From Amblyornis subalaris (lineage: Eukaryota > Chordata > Aves > Passeriformes > Ptilonorhynchidae), in the NCBI GenBank assembly GCA_018881555.1, contig JACAXG010000031.1:6693127-6757126 (forward strand): a DNA stretch of 64,000 nucleotides. Direction: 5' to 3'. The notes under the pieces are model-generated. The model saw nothing but the letters and a program-made list of their open reading frames with translations. It ran no database searches and was not told the DNA's origin. Each line of letters opens with the position of its first letter. Position 1 is the stretch's first letter. The position numbers were made by a program, and so were the translations under genes. Positions 38,274 through 50,499 of this stretch are shown here, piece after piece.

Positions 38274-41200
38274 CATTTCTCTCACTTTTCTTGATTTCTG
38301 GTCTCAATTTTGCCCTTTTTCCCCTTTTCTGCTGTCTCTTTTGAATTCGCTTCCTTGATTGCACACATTTTGTAACAATAAGACATTGAGCAGTGAATCT
38401 CCTTTTGCACAATTTTCTCCCCATTCTGCACTTGATTTACACTCCAATGTGCAACCCCACGTTACCAGACTCCAACGTGCAGCAGACTTGGCTGTACACG
38501 TGACAAAGACCTTGGGAAGGACATCGACCACCACTTCAGCGAGTTCCCTTCATGTGCAAAGCTTATGCAAGTCACTGTCCAGAGAAATGGACCTGGCAAA
38601 TCTATTTCTCCCTGCAGCATGCAAAGAGCTGGAAGGGGTGAGCTACAAGTGGCCATGAAGGCCAGAGTATTCATCACCTGGGACACAGTTTGGCACCACT
38701 TTGTGGTCTTATTTTTAATAGAAAAAGAAAAGTAAATAAAAAAACCCTTCACAAAAACCCAACCCCCAAGCCTTTACCTCCCTCTGCCTGAGAGCTGGCT
38801 TATTTTCTAGAAAAATATCTAAAGTATTTGGTACTAAACTTCCTTTTAGATGAAAGTTTGAAGGAGCTTTACAAGATATGTGCAGAAATTATTGTTAGCA
38901 ACAGATGTTTAAGCTTTTCCTAAATGAGGCATTCTTTAGCCAGATGATACAGCTTGTTGTTACGCTGAAATATGGATCNAGAATTATGAATTCCTAATCC
39001 CTTCCTCAGGCTCCCATTGCTGGATTCCAGATGTGGAAGATAACATGTTAAAACAGTGCTGCCTCTCTTCCATCCCTCAGAGTTTCAGTTCTTTCTCTTT
39101 TGTACTCCATCTCTTTCTCTAAGAAATGATTTATGGATTCCTGAACATCATCAGGAGCAGGCAATGCCCTAGCCCAGCACCCTAATTTTGATATGATTGT
39201 ATTTATAGTCAAGATTAACAATGCTTTCACCAGTTGAACTCAACCTTTTTCTCTGCCCCCTACGCTTCAACTAACAGGTGCCTTTATGACTTTTGCCATA
39301 GTAATGCTTTTGAACATCAATTAAAAAAATGTAGTACATACTGATTTAATAAGTATCAGAAACATCCAAAAGCAGATATTTTGGAGTTTTTGTAGGTGTA
39401 AGTTCTCCCAGACCTGTGGACAAGTTGTTCTTTGTATGTATTTGATGCCAATTTAATTAACAGACTGTATTAAAATTATATTAATAATTATTATTATGAC
39501 ATATTAGAAATACATATATTTAATAATAAGTCTATCAGATCGCAGTCAGTTAGCATTTATTACCTAGAAGCTTTTCCCCCAAACAATGAAAATATATGGC
39601 TTGCACAGCATAATTATAGGCTGTAGTTTCCTTCTTTTGATGTTGTTCTTGGGATTGGTTAGTAGGACATCAGGCGTATCTCCACTGCAAGAACACCTTT
39701 GTGCTCCTGTACAGGTAAAGCAGGATTTGAGGGCTGTTTGTATTTGTTTGCGGTCCATCCTCTAGGATGTTGCATAGACTAAAGGAATACACGATATATT
39801 TTTTTAACATACAGATTTAAAGTGTGAAGTAACTGCCTGTCCTTTTGTTTCTTCCCAGTTCTTCCTGGAAANAAAACCAAAAACCTGTAAGAAACATGTG
39901 GGAGAAGTAGTCATTTGAGTTTCATATTGTGATATGGATGGCCTTAAAAGGATTTTATAAATTTATGGCCTCTAACATCCGAAGTTCTGGTCCTTCATGG
40001 CATTACAATGGGTTGGCTGCCGAGTTCTGTGTTACTGTGGTCTACTTGAGCTGTTTGGAATATTACTTTGAGAATTGGAAGGGCTCTGGGGTGCTAAAAC
40101 TGATTATGAGATTTTTTTTTGCTTGACAAGATGAGCAGGTCCATGTGAAGTATAAGGCAGTTATGTGGATTGANGGCAGACAGGTTTCAATCACAGAGTC
40201 ATGTTGTGTTTTGCTCATCTTTGAGGTGGGATGCCAGCGGAATTGAGTTTCAAGAGGATAATTGCAGCCCAATCAAATTCTCAATTCAAGTTTCGTGCCT
40301 TTTTTTTTNATTATTCTTAAAAAGATTCTTTACAGTGACTCAGTCTATTCTGAGAGTTCTTCAGAAACTTTGTTTATAATTTGTCTTTCTGAAAATCGGA
40401 GTAAAAGGTGGTATACTGAGCAAAGACTCCAACTGTCCAAAAATCTTGATTTTAGAAGTTGAACAATCAAGGGTCCCCAGTCCTTATCGGTAAATATTTC
40501 CAGCTGTAAGTGAATATTATCCCTCAGCATGCATTTGACAGAGGTTTTGTGTGCTGATACCTCCGCTGGGTAGGAGTCTCTGCAGCCTGGTTAAGTGATC
40601 CCAGCTTGTTATTTCCCACCCCTGAGATAACCTTGCCTAGTCAAGTACCTGACCCTCTTAAAAATCAGGAGTTAATTCTGTGAATGAGGACTGTTTTGAG
40701 TGGTAAAATAATCCCTGTAGCTAAGCAGGATAAGCCCAGAGACTGGACAGAGCCCTTTTAGGAAATTACAGTTACACACTTCCCAACAATAACACAACTT
40801 TCACAACTCCCCATGGATCGTGATACAATTTATTGGGCTCTGCCCACAGAGGTTCGGTGAGGGCTATGGCTTTTCTTAATCTGCTTTCTTGAGAACCACT
40901 TGCTGCAGTTCCTGATTTTCATTTGTACACTTGAAAGTCTNAGTTCAGGCTCCTGTTGCTTGAATTGTCCCTCTTCCCAGCCCCTTTACGCTTCCAAGCT
41001 GAGTCAGTCAACTCAAACTGCTTCTCTGGGGATCTGGCTGGGCTCCTCCTCAACCCCAAAATCCACCTCCTCGTACAGCAGCTTTGTCCTTTCCAAACCA
41101 CCCCAGAAGACTTCCTGATGTGATGGGAATACTCCACTAACATCTGAAAGTTTTAGAAAAATTGGTGTCTTCCACTNAAGTCCCTGGTAGCTGACATCCC

Positions 41201-42426
41201 AACTCTGCTCTCCAGGGCTGCTGTTTATCCCACCCTATTTTCTGGTGTTGCACAACAATACAAATCATTTCACAAGCTGGCGGCTCTGTGCGAAGGTGCT
41301 CCTCACCCTTGCAAGGTGACAGGTGATGCTTTAGATTTTGAGACTGTAATGCACAGTTCTGTCATTTTAAGACATTNCTTCTTAAGTGATACCATATATG
41401 AGTTGTAGGAAGCTGAATTTTAACTCTAAAATGATGCAGNTGTGATTCAGCCGTGTCCCAGAATAAGAATTGATAGATTTTGTTATGCTGAAGTTCACTT
41501 TTGGTCTGGAAACCAAACTCCCAAAATGCCTCTGAAGAAATTTAAATTCCTTGAACAGAATTTTGTTTTCACCTGCCCCAAACCAGTGGGCTGGGAGCCT
41601 GGCATACTATATCCAGTAGACAGAGAAATTTTTGGTAGTTGTGTACAATGATGGGAACGGAAACATAGAATCAGAAGAAAATAATGTTGCTTTTCATCAC
41701 TTTTAAATAATTTATAGAGATGGTTGACATTAACCCTGGGACAAAATGCAACTGAAGTGTACCAACCAAGATCCAGTTTAAGGGATTTTGATGTTCTTCT
41801 TTCAAATTCACTGTTTGGCAGTGGGTACTTCTTTAATACAAAGCAGTTGTTTTCATTTTTAATGTTAGTTACAGGAAAATTTATGATGTATCTGTACTTC
41901 TCTGCAGATATTCAAGTGCTTCTCTGGAAGAAGGTATGCAATAAATAATGTTGCTTCAGACACAGAGTGGACATTAAATCATTTAATAGTATAATAAGAA
42001 AGTCTTGAACTAAAATCCTTGTGGATTTTCTAAAAGTATTTTTAGTAGATTTTGCAATGTTATGTTCTTTAATGGAAAACTTTCCCTCCTGCGAGTATAC
42101 ATTCNGTCTTGTCTGGAAATTAATATATGGCAAAATATCTGCTGTAACTACAAAATAGAGATATACAAAAGACAGAAAATTTACCTATATTAAATCATTA
42201 TGCTTTAATCTAAAATATTTACATGCCTTTTAAGAATACTGAGAAATCTGAGTGTCTGACAGTGTATAGTGGTGCTTGCCATTAGCATAAGTTTGCAAAT
42301 ACCAAAATCAAGAAATAAGGTGTGAGGTATTTTCAGTGTCCAGTGATTACCTTGAACTACTTCAAGCTCACAGATTCTCAGAAAATGGGTTGTTGGTTTT
42401 ATTTCTCAGGGATACTGTTACATAAG

Positions 42427-42437
42427 CCCCCCCCCCC
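42427..42437. repeat. Run of 11 C
   Basis: A pure C homopolymer in AT-rich context. Its length is likely uncertain in the assembly. Confidence 0.9.
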
Positions 42438-43762
42438 TTAATACTATAGTTTTCTCCTTAAGTAGGCTTAAAATACACATGGAAGCTTTAAAGTCTAAAG
42501 CAATACATACTCAGCAAGGACTGAGTGCAAGACTGACAGTACCAAAGCCTCTGAGCTGGAGGAGCGACTTCATTAGCTGGCGTCACCAGCAGCCTTTTGT
42601 GATCTTCTTAGGCGTCATCCCGGTGAGTGCTTGTTCCACACTCCCAGACTATCATCCCTGCAGCCCTGTTTTAGCTTAGTAACAATTCACTGCATGGGAA
42701 AGCACAGTCCTAAGCCTTTTTCTTTCAGAGACATTCTCATGCTCTGAAAAGTGAATGTAGGGGATGTAACCGTAGATGCGAAGCTTTTGCATTTTGTTTG
42801 TCTCNGCGACTCAATGTCATGTGCACAAATACAAATATTTGTCTGTAGCTGGCTATTCTTCCAAGAGTTACAGAGTCAGGCTTTGTCCTTTCTAACGAGC
42901 TAAGCATCATCTCCCTCTCTGGCCTCAGGCTAAATACTGGAGGCATGTGCAGGAGATCTGAAGATAGGAGGCACTATCTTCAACTTGTCACCCTTCAGNA
43001 TAATACTGCACTTAGAAATTTTGAAAAACTGAGAATCAAATTGCTGTTTCTGCTTTGATTCAAACATGGGTAGAAGTCCTGTGTCCCTTAGGGAGAACCT
43101 GGCCTCAGAAGAGGTGCAGGTAACAATTTCTCCTCTGCTCTCCAGTGGTGCAAGGCTGGTATTGGATTCTGTCCCTGCATCGCTACATAAAAATACCTTG
43201 TCAGAAGTGATCAAAATTAGATCAGATTCTTAGTCTCTGAGGGTGACATGTCAGAAGATGTGAAATTCCCAGTGAAATAACTTGTATATCAAACAGTGAG
43301 ATATGCCTGCATACATTCTTGTGTATAGTGCGAACACCCACGGATCTGCTTTTATTGCCTCCTTTCCTCCAGTTGAGATCCTGTGAAATCCCACTCAGAG
43401 GGGGGCAGATTTTATGACTGGATTTTATTTTATTGCTTCTGCTTGTGCATTTGCTCTGGATATTTTTGAACTCTCTATGTATGTCTGTGTATGGTGTTAG
43501 AAATTTGGGAATACATTTACAACTAATCTTGAAGAAATCATTGCAGTGCAATGCTTTCCTTCAGGACAGCTTTTTGGTCCTGTCTTTGCTTTTATGAAAA
43601 TGTGGAAATAGGCTGAAATACTGAAGAGAAAATATGAGAGAATTTATCTTGCACTTAGTGTAGATTTTAAGCTGTGGATAACAAAACCTTAGTGCCTTAT
43701 GCAGCACAGCAGCTCCTCCAGCCATACACATTCACTCTTTCAAGACACTCTACCACGAAGGA

Positions 43763-43787
43763 TTTTGTTGTTGTTGTTTTTTTTTAT
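43763..43787. repeat. (GTT)n plus T run
   Basis: Four GTT-type units pass into a run of T. Low-complexity sequence only. Confidence 0.8.
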
Positions 43788-44766
43788 TTCAGTGTCTTTT
43801 AGTCCCCTCTTTGTTCTGAAAATGTGAAGTGTGGTATGTTTCAATTCCTTTGCTCCCTGGAAATGTTAAAGCCATTTGCCGTTATAACTGATCCCTGCTT
43901 GGAGTGTTTCATTACTGACGCAATCTCGAGGTGAGCATTATAAAGTGAAGTATTATTCTTGATCTCACTGCGAAGCGGTAGGGAGTCAAACTGCAGGCAG
44001 CCAATGTCAAAATCGCCTTTTCTAAAGGATTTTTTTTTTTTTAAAGAGTGAGGGTGAAGTGCATTTAAGGCTGTGTTTGCTGATCTTGAAGCTGGGGATG
44101 TAACAAGTGAAATGACAGAGAAAAATATGACCTTGCAAAGAATGAGAGGAATAAAATCTACATGAGCTTTGGGAATAATGGAAATGAGGCACAGCCCAAA
44201 TGAATGAGACCTTTAAAGGTTGCCTTTCCCTTCAAAAAGGTTTTTGATACAATATGAAGCTTCTAACAAACCGTTAAGAAAAGACAATTACGGTACTATC
44301 CATAGGGTTCAGAATTCAAGGTGTTAAGACTGGCTGCAGTTTGACAGCCATAGAAACCATTTCCCATTTAATCTATTTAACAAGAATGAAAGAGTGTTTT
44401 CTTGCTTTTAGTATGTAGAATATTTAGTCATTAATTTGGTTTTATACTGTTTTCACTGCTGAGATTTGAGCATATTGTGGAAAATTAATTATCTTAGCAC
44501 ATACCATACTTATGAAGTATTGATTTGCCTTTTCCAGTTACAGAAAATTGTACCTTTCTTCCCTCTTAAATTGAATTTATTCCTTCAGAGGAGTTAGACT
44601 GGAAAATGGTGCATGAAAAGCCAGTATTCTGAAAAGCGGGGTGTATTGAGTGGATCTTTTGAAATGAACTTGAAATATTTTGGGCAGCCTTCTTTCACTG
44701 CCCCCTCTTGTAATATATCAATCCCCAAAGAAATTATGCAGTGCATCTTCAGCCATTAAAGAATGA

Positions 44767-44784
44767 GATGATGATGATGATGAT
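44767..44784. repeat. (GAT)6 microsatellite
   Basis: Six pure GAT units followed by TTCATCATG, so the first units can pair with the trailing CATCAT. Confidence 0.9.
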
Positions 44785-44919
44785 TTCATCATGTTCAAAG
44801 CTTCTTCCTCTGTCCCTGCCTTCATGTAACTGAACTGCTGGGTTTTTTACTTTCATTCTAGAGTGGCTGGTTTTGGAAAAGTGAAGGAGAGATGGGACTG
44901 GGAAGGAAGTTGTTTGGTT

Positions 44920-44970
44920 TGGTACATGGGGTTTGTTCTAGGTGGGTTGGTTTGTTTGGTTTTTTTTGGA
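44920..44970. repeat. GT-rich low-complexity tract
   Basis: GGTTTG and GGTTT units ending in a T run, similar to tracts at 1983 and 47062. Confidence 0.75.
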
Positions 44971-47061
44971 ACAAAATTTGTGGGTTTAGGAACAATGGAA
45001 AAGATACATGATCACTTTAATTTTCCTGTTGATTTTTGCTTTCTATGCCAAATGCCNCTCAATACCTCTCCTGACTGGCACCAGTTGCACACTGGTGCTC
45101 TTCTTGCACGTCCTCTTGTTATTACTCTGCGCATAATGAACCCTCCCTCTCCCTCCATCACGGTGCTGTGCTTTTCCTTTCTCCTGTTCTACCAGATTTC
45201 ACTTGTGATTTCTGTAGCTGACATATGAATGCTCAGAATTTCAAAACAGCCCACAGCTGCAATTAGCCATTTGTCAAGGTGTGCATGAACTAACGGGCCT
45301 GCTCGCTGCAGTTACGTCCTTCACTTGATCTGCTGACACACCGCAAAATTATCCTCTTAGCTCAATGAATGAGAAAAGTCCCACAGCAACAGAAGCCTGT
45401 CTGGGTAATGTATAAAAAAGCCATTGTGTGCATTCACCCTTCCCCCTCTCAATGTAGAGTTGTTTTCCCCTTTCATCTCAGTGTTTCTAAAGGCAATAAA
45501 AGCTTTGTCCACCAGCAGTTATAAATATCTGGTGTGCCACACCCCCAATTCAGTGCTATTCTGCTTAGGCTTGTACAGCTGGAACCCCACGAGGCATTTT
45601 CAAGTATCTTCTCCATCCAGCTCAAGCAGTTCTCATCACCCCAGAAATGTCTTTCTTTAGCTTATAGGACAGAAGAATGAGCTCCCTTCAGAGCTTAATA
45701 GACCTCTGCTTCACACAGCAGCTGAAGGGGTGCTGAGGTAGTGTAATGAGAGCACAGGCAATCCAAGTTGGAAGTAAAATACATTTTCTCTGTGATGTGC
45801 TCAACCTTTTCTGCCCTGGGGCTTAAAAACTGAAATCGACTCTTTAATTTAGCGTTCTTCTCCTGTACACCAAAATGCCGCTAATGATTCGAGAGAGTTA
45901 ACAAGAGGGTAGCAAAAATGATGTTTCAGATATGTCTGAAATCACAAAAATTCTAGAGGCAAAACAATTTGAGTCATGTCAATGGATTTTGAAAATATCA
46001 TTTTCTGTCTACTGGAGGCCAAGGAAGAGAACATAGTGAGTTCATTTATGTCGCAGTGTTTTTACAAACTCCTTATTAAATCGAACTTGAATTAAAGATT
46101 CGTTTTAACCACAGTTAGAGTGTTATTACCCTGATTTCTTTACAATAGCAAAATAGATTAATTTTCAAGTTTAAAATGAATCTAAAAAGATCTAAAGCAC
46201 TTTGAAACAGAGACATATTTTGTTGGGGTTTATTTTCTGGGTTTTTTCTTTTTTCTTTTTTTCTGTAGAAGCAGTGCTCTTGGGAGAAAGGCTGGGATTT
46301 GTGATTCATCAGTTCAGTTGTTCTTACAAATGTGTCATGTGTGTCAGTTCTCCTGATTTTTTTTTCTTTTTTTTCCATGAGCTTTTACTGGGCAAGCTTG
46401 CTGTGCGTCATGAGCCCAAGGTTTCAAGGAGATTAATATCCATTTCCAGAAACATGGCAATTTGTTATGATTTGTGATTCATAAAGGTGGCTATTTACAC
46501 CATCTAAAAATGTTGAATAGGGCATGTATTATTTAACCTGTCTAATTTTTTTTAGGTGCTATAAAGTAGTTCATTTATTCAGTAAGATAGTTGCTTTTCA
46601 TGACACTTTAATATCTGTTTCCAAATGATACCTTCAGCTCTGTAGCAAAACTTAAATCTACTTTAGAGTTGGAAGCTGTTGCATGTTAGCAATGGCATAC
46701 GATGCAATTTTAAGCTGTTCATGTGTATTTAAAATAAGATTGATTTACACTAGTTTCTTTCTCAGTGAACTACAACTTAAGCTAATTCTTAATGATCCAA
46801 ATGCATTTAAAACTGGTTCGTAAAAGCCTCACTCAAAACCACGAAACTAGGAAATCTTTCAAAGCCAGTTTACTCCAGCATTATCGTCACAGCTGAAAAA
46901 GCCCAGTTTCCTGACAACTGTTTGGTCAGCTGTTTTTTTTACCTTGATATCGCCTGTTCTTAGCTCAAAAATGCAATGTAAAAATACATTCCTGCAATAT
47001 ATACTTTTGGTGCAAATCAGCGGAAGATACAATTGGAAAGGTAGATTCCTTAGAGAATAGG

Positions 47062-47128
47062 TTGGGTTTGGGTTTTTGTCTTTTGGGTTTTTTCGTTTTT
47101 GTTTGTTGGTTTGGTTTGGTTTTTTTTA
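47062..47128. repeat. GT-rich low-complexity tract
   Basis: GGGTTT, GGTTTG and T runs over about 65 bases. The plus-strand frame through it encodes a Phe/Gly/Cys/Leu-rich segment that only reflects the tract. Confidence 0.85.
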
Positions 47129-48035
47129 AGAAACATACTATTGGTAGCTACTGCCATCTCTTCATGGGGCTTATATTTGGCTGGGCATCATATCTATTCC
47201 CTGGCTTCTTCCATCTAGGAAGAGAGCTGTTTCAGCTGCAGCAAAGCCTCCATTTCTTTTGGAGTGGGAATGGGAAACGAAGACAATGAAAAGCCAGTTA
47301 ATCAGGCAAAAGATGATCTAAGCTTTTCTCCTGTGCTGGCTGGTGGACAATCACTATCTCAGGTTCCGGATTTGGAGAGGATATTGCAAAGGTATGAACA
47401 CAGGATGGATGCTCAGCACAATGGATAATGCTTTGGGAGTACCTCTTGCCCAGGAACTCCCCAGGTCCTTCCTTGTGACCTGCAGCCAAGGCTGAATCTG
47501 CAGTGTGTTGAGACTAGCGTTTTACAGACCTATGGTGTGATGGAAATGGGGCCAAATGTCCTATTAGATCCTGTTGTCAAGGCAAAGTGAGATGTGCATT
47601 GCTGCTACCCGATTAACAGCACAGTAAATTGAATCTGTTAAATCTAAACAAAATTTGCTTTGGTCCCCAATTTTGAGCATACCTTTATTATTTTTAATGG
47701 ATTGAAGCTGACAGGAGATTTGTGTAAGAAGATTTTACAGAATTCTAATGAGAATGAGCCCTTTGTCAGCACACGACAAAATCCTGAATCATTTACAGAA
47801 TGTAAGATGGTGTTAGTGTTATCCAAGATTATTTACAGAATATTTATAAATGGGTAAATGTTTCTCTGTTGTGTGTTGGAGAAATTCGTGGGCTCTGGAA
47901 GCCCTGAGGCAGCAAACACCTCCCTGACTGCAGAGGAAGTGTAGCGAGTGTCAGTAACCCAGTAGGAGCCGGGGAGAGCTNTGTGGGTGTGGAGGCTGCA
48001 CACTGTGCTGGGAAGGGCAGAGGCACAGGTAAAGC

Positions 48036-48650
48036 AATCACAGAATATTCCGAGTTGGAAGGGACCCACAAGGATCACTGAGTCCAACTCTCAGCCCTGC
48101 ACAGGACAACCCNGAGACTCTCAGTATGTGCCTGACAGCATTGTCCAAATGCTTCTTGAACTCTGTCAGGCTTGGTGCTGACACCTTGGTACTGAAAACT
48201 TCAGGCCATTCCCTGGGGCCCTGTCACTGTTCACACAGAGAAGAGATCAGTGTCTGCCCCTCCTCTTCCCCTCATGAGAGGAAGTTGTAGACTGCAATGG
48301 GGTCTTCCCTCAATCTCTTCTTCTCCAGCTGTACAGAGTGACCTCAGCTCATCCTCCNTACGGCTTCCCTTCAAGGCCCTTCACCATCCTCGTGGCCCTC
48401 TTTTGGATGCTCTCTTAATAGCTGAATGTCTGTTTTGTATTGTGGTGCCCAAAACTGCACACACAGCGCTCGAGGTGAGGCCGCCCCAGTGCAGAGCAGA
48501 GTGGGACAATCACCTCACTTGACCGGCTGGCGATGCTGTGCCTGATGAACCCCAGGACACAGTTGGCACAGGGCATACTCCTGATTCATATTCAACTTGC
48601 CATCGACCAGGACTCCCAGGTCCGTTTCCACAGCCAGGTAAGAGCTCTCT
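48036..48650 (-). mobile_element. CR1 LINE 3' fragment, best preserved
   Basis: The plus strand starts AATCACAGAATATTCCGAGT and continues GGAAGGGACCCACAAGGATC, AATGCTTCTTGAACTCTGTC, CAGGCCATTCCCTGGGGCCC, TGTAGACTGCAATGGGGTCT, TCGTGGCCCTCTTTTGGATG, GCGCTCGAGGTGAGGCCGCC and TTGACCGGCTGGCGATGCTG, all in avian CR1 order and close to consensus. It is therefore younger than the element at 24740. A consensus segment of several tens of bases is missing near 48185-48200. The element runs into unrelated sequence soon after AAGAGCTCTC, a 5' truncation. No intact frame for endonuclease or reverse transcriptase is present. Four N bases elsewhere and two inside it are unread. Confidence 0.93.
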
Positions 48651-48990
48651 AAACCTGAAGGGAGACGTCAGAAACCCCTGAGGTCCTCTCAACATTGGTG
48701 CCTCCCACCGGGCCCCACACACCTGCTGCAGTGGTTTGATGGCTGTCAGGCAGCCAGCAGCAGGTCAGCACCTCAGCCGACCCCTGCCTTGGGTCCTGGA
48801 CACCGAGCAGCCCATCAACATTTCCCGGGGGAAAGGCAGCAACACAGTGTCATTAGCTGTGGTGTAGCTGAGGTATTTGATGGCCATTCCTGAGCACACC
48901 TGCTTCTCTCCCAGCAATTGCAGGTGTGCAGTAACCATGCAGTTGGCTTCTGTCTGAGNGGGTAATTGCAACATCCTGTGTGTAGCCATG
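48651..48990. other. GC-richer pocket beside CR1
   Basis: This sequence is clearly richer in G and C than its surroundings, with GGGCCCC and CCCGGGGG. It does not follow the CR1 consensus I remember, so it is either upstream CR1 sequence too diverged to read or unrelated DNA at the insertion site. No coding frame was recognised. Confidence 0.45.
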
Positions 48991-49740
48991 AGCGAATGTA
49001 AACTGCAGTGGCAAGAAATACTGCATGCAGTATTTAATCCTTCTTACACACGTAGCCTGTTTTCAATACCTTTCTCAAGGCCTTTTCTGCTCTCTTGGAG
49101 CATATGGGCACTGCTGAAATAATATATTAAGGAGGAAACAGAATTTTCCAGCTGCCTCGGTAGTAGGCTTCAATTTCTGGGGTTCGTAGACTTGTGTAAA
49201 ATTTATCTTATCAGTGTCTCATGATCNGATGACTATTTAGTAATAGCGGTCACCCACACAGTGCGCCAGGACACCATGCAGTGTGGTAATGAGCACTCCT
49301 GGAGTTCTGTGAAGGCCTCAATTAATCATCATAGTGCCAATTAAAAAGGCCATTAGAAATACTGTCCGTAGCCATCAATCCTGCATAGCTGTTCTTTCTC
49401 CAAGAGATGCACGTGTAATGCACTCAGATATGCACACATATGCAGACTCCTTTCTCCAGGTCGAGAGGACCTGGCAGAGTGATTCGGCAAAATATATTGG
49501 CAGTGGTAANGAATTTATATTCTGTCTTACATCATAACTGTAGTTAGATCCCAAATTTATTATCTGCTAAATCTTAAATCAGGTTTTGTTTCTACAAGTA
49601 CGACTCAGGTTTTCATGTGGCACAGTTACACTCAAGTTCTCTTTGGAGTTGCATTGCAGTATTATCAAAGTATGATTTTAATCCTAAGGGATTAAATCCT
49701 TTTAGAACAGTGACTTTGTTGTCCCACAGTTCCTGATGGC

Positions 49741-49766
49741 TTGCTGTTGTTGTTGATGTTGTTGTT
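49741..49766. repeat. (GTT)n-type run
   Basis: TTGCTGTTGTTGTTGATGTT followed by GTTGTT. Imperfect trinucleotide repeat. Confidence 0.8.
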
Positions 49767-50457
49767 TTAATTAGGAAGCAGAGCTCATGCTTTGAACAAG
49801 GGTCTGAAAATAATTAAGGGGCTATGATTTTGGTTTTTTCTTGTAAAACATCTGCCTAAGTTGTTCAAAGTTACAGTGAGGCTCTGGAAACCCNTCAGCA
49901 GAGGTGACCTGTCCTCTGCAGAAAGAATAGGGCTGAATGGGACGAATCTGTAGTAAATTCACCTTTATCAGGAGTCTGGAACTGAACTCAGGATTTTTCT
50001 CTGCTGTTAGCAAATACTTTATGAAAGGAGTAGCAGAAATGTATGCTATCACCCTGTTATCACAGAAGATAATCTGCTACCTCTGTCTTTTACTTCAATT
50101 GTTTAGGTACCAGATTTTTGATAAGTGGATCTTCTAATGGATGATATGTCTGTTGGCATCAATGTGCTGCTTCATAGTGGGATATCAGTTTGGCTTGTTG
50201 GTTGACAGAAACAAAGCAAGAATCCAAACAAGTTTACATTAAAAAAAANAATCCAAACAAACCAATTTAAATCATTTTTGCAGCCTCCAAATCCCAGAAA
50301 TTACATATAGAGGCTACGCATTGAAAGAAGCTCAGAGAGTTATAAATACTTCTACAGTTTTGCTTCAGTCTGTGCCTTTGTATGATCATCATAATTTAGT
50401 TTTTGAGAATGTGATCATAGAGCTCAAAAGATTTTTTGGTTGCAGGAGAGGATACAG

Positions 50458-50499
50458 CTCTAGGAATCAGGCTTGTGGCTCCAAGAGTCAGGCTTGTGT
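50458..50499. repeat. 21-bp tandem duplication
   Basis: CTCTAGGAATCAGGCTTGTGG and CTCCAAGAGTCAGGCTTGTGT are adjacent and differ at four positions. Probably an old local duplication. Confidence 0.8.

Larger units (their letters stand above)
35863..48035. other. Gene-free unique DNA
   Basis: No gene could be supported. The frame at 35973-36452 (159 codons) is the longest in the window but contains four unread codons, has no recognisable domain, and overlaps other equally featureless frames, so I do not call it. Small structures are listed separately: a hairpin at 36560, a C run at 42427 and GT-rich and GAT tracts. No CR1, SINE or RNA gene was recognised. Confidence 0.55.

Noticed and set aside
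43540..43565. GCAGTGCAATGC resembling the start of a miR-130-type sequence
   Set aside because: Only the first ten or so bases agree and no hairpin partner is visible nearby.
45725..45750. TGAGGTAGT as in the let-7 seed
   Set aside because: The match stops after nine bases and there is no precursor-like fold.
46230..46270. Pyrimidine tract ending CTGTAG that looks like a splice acceptor
   Set aside because: No plausible donor site or coding similarity follows within a reasonable distance.
48250..48522. 90-codon plus-strand frame
   Set aside because: Entirely inside the CR1 fragment on the opposite strand.
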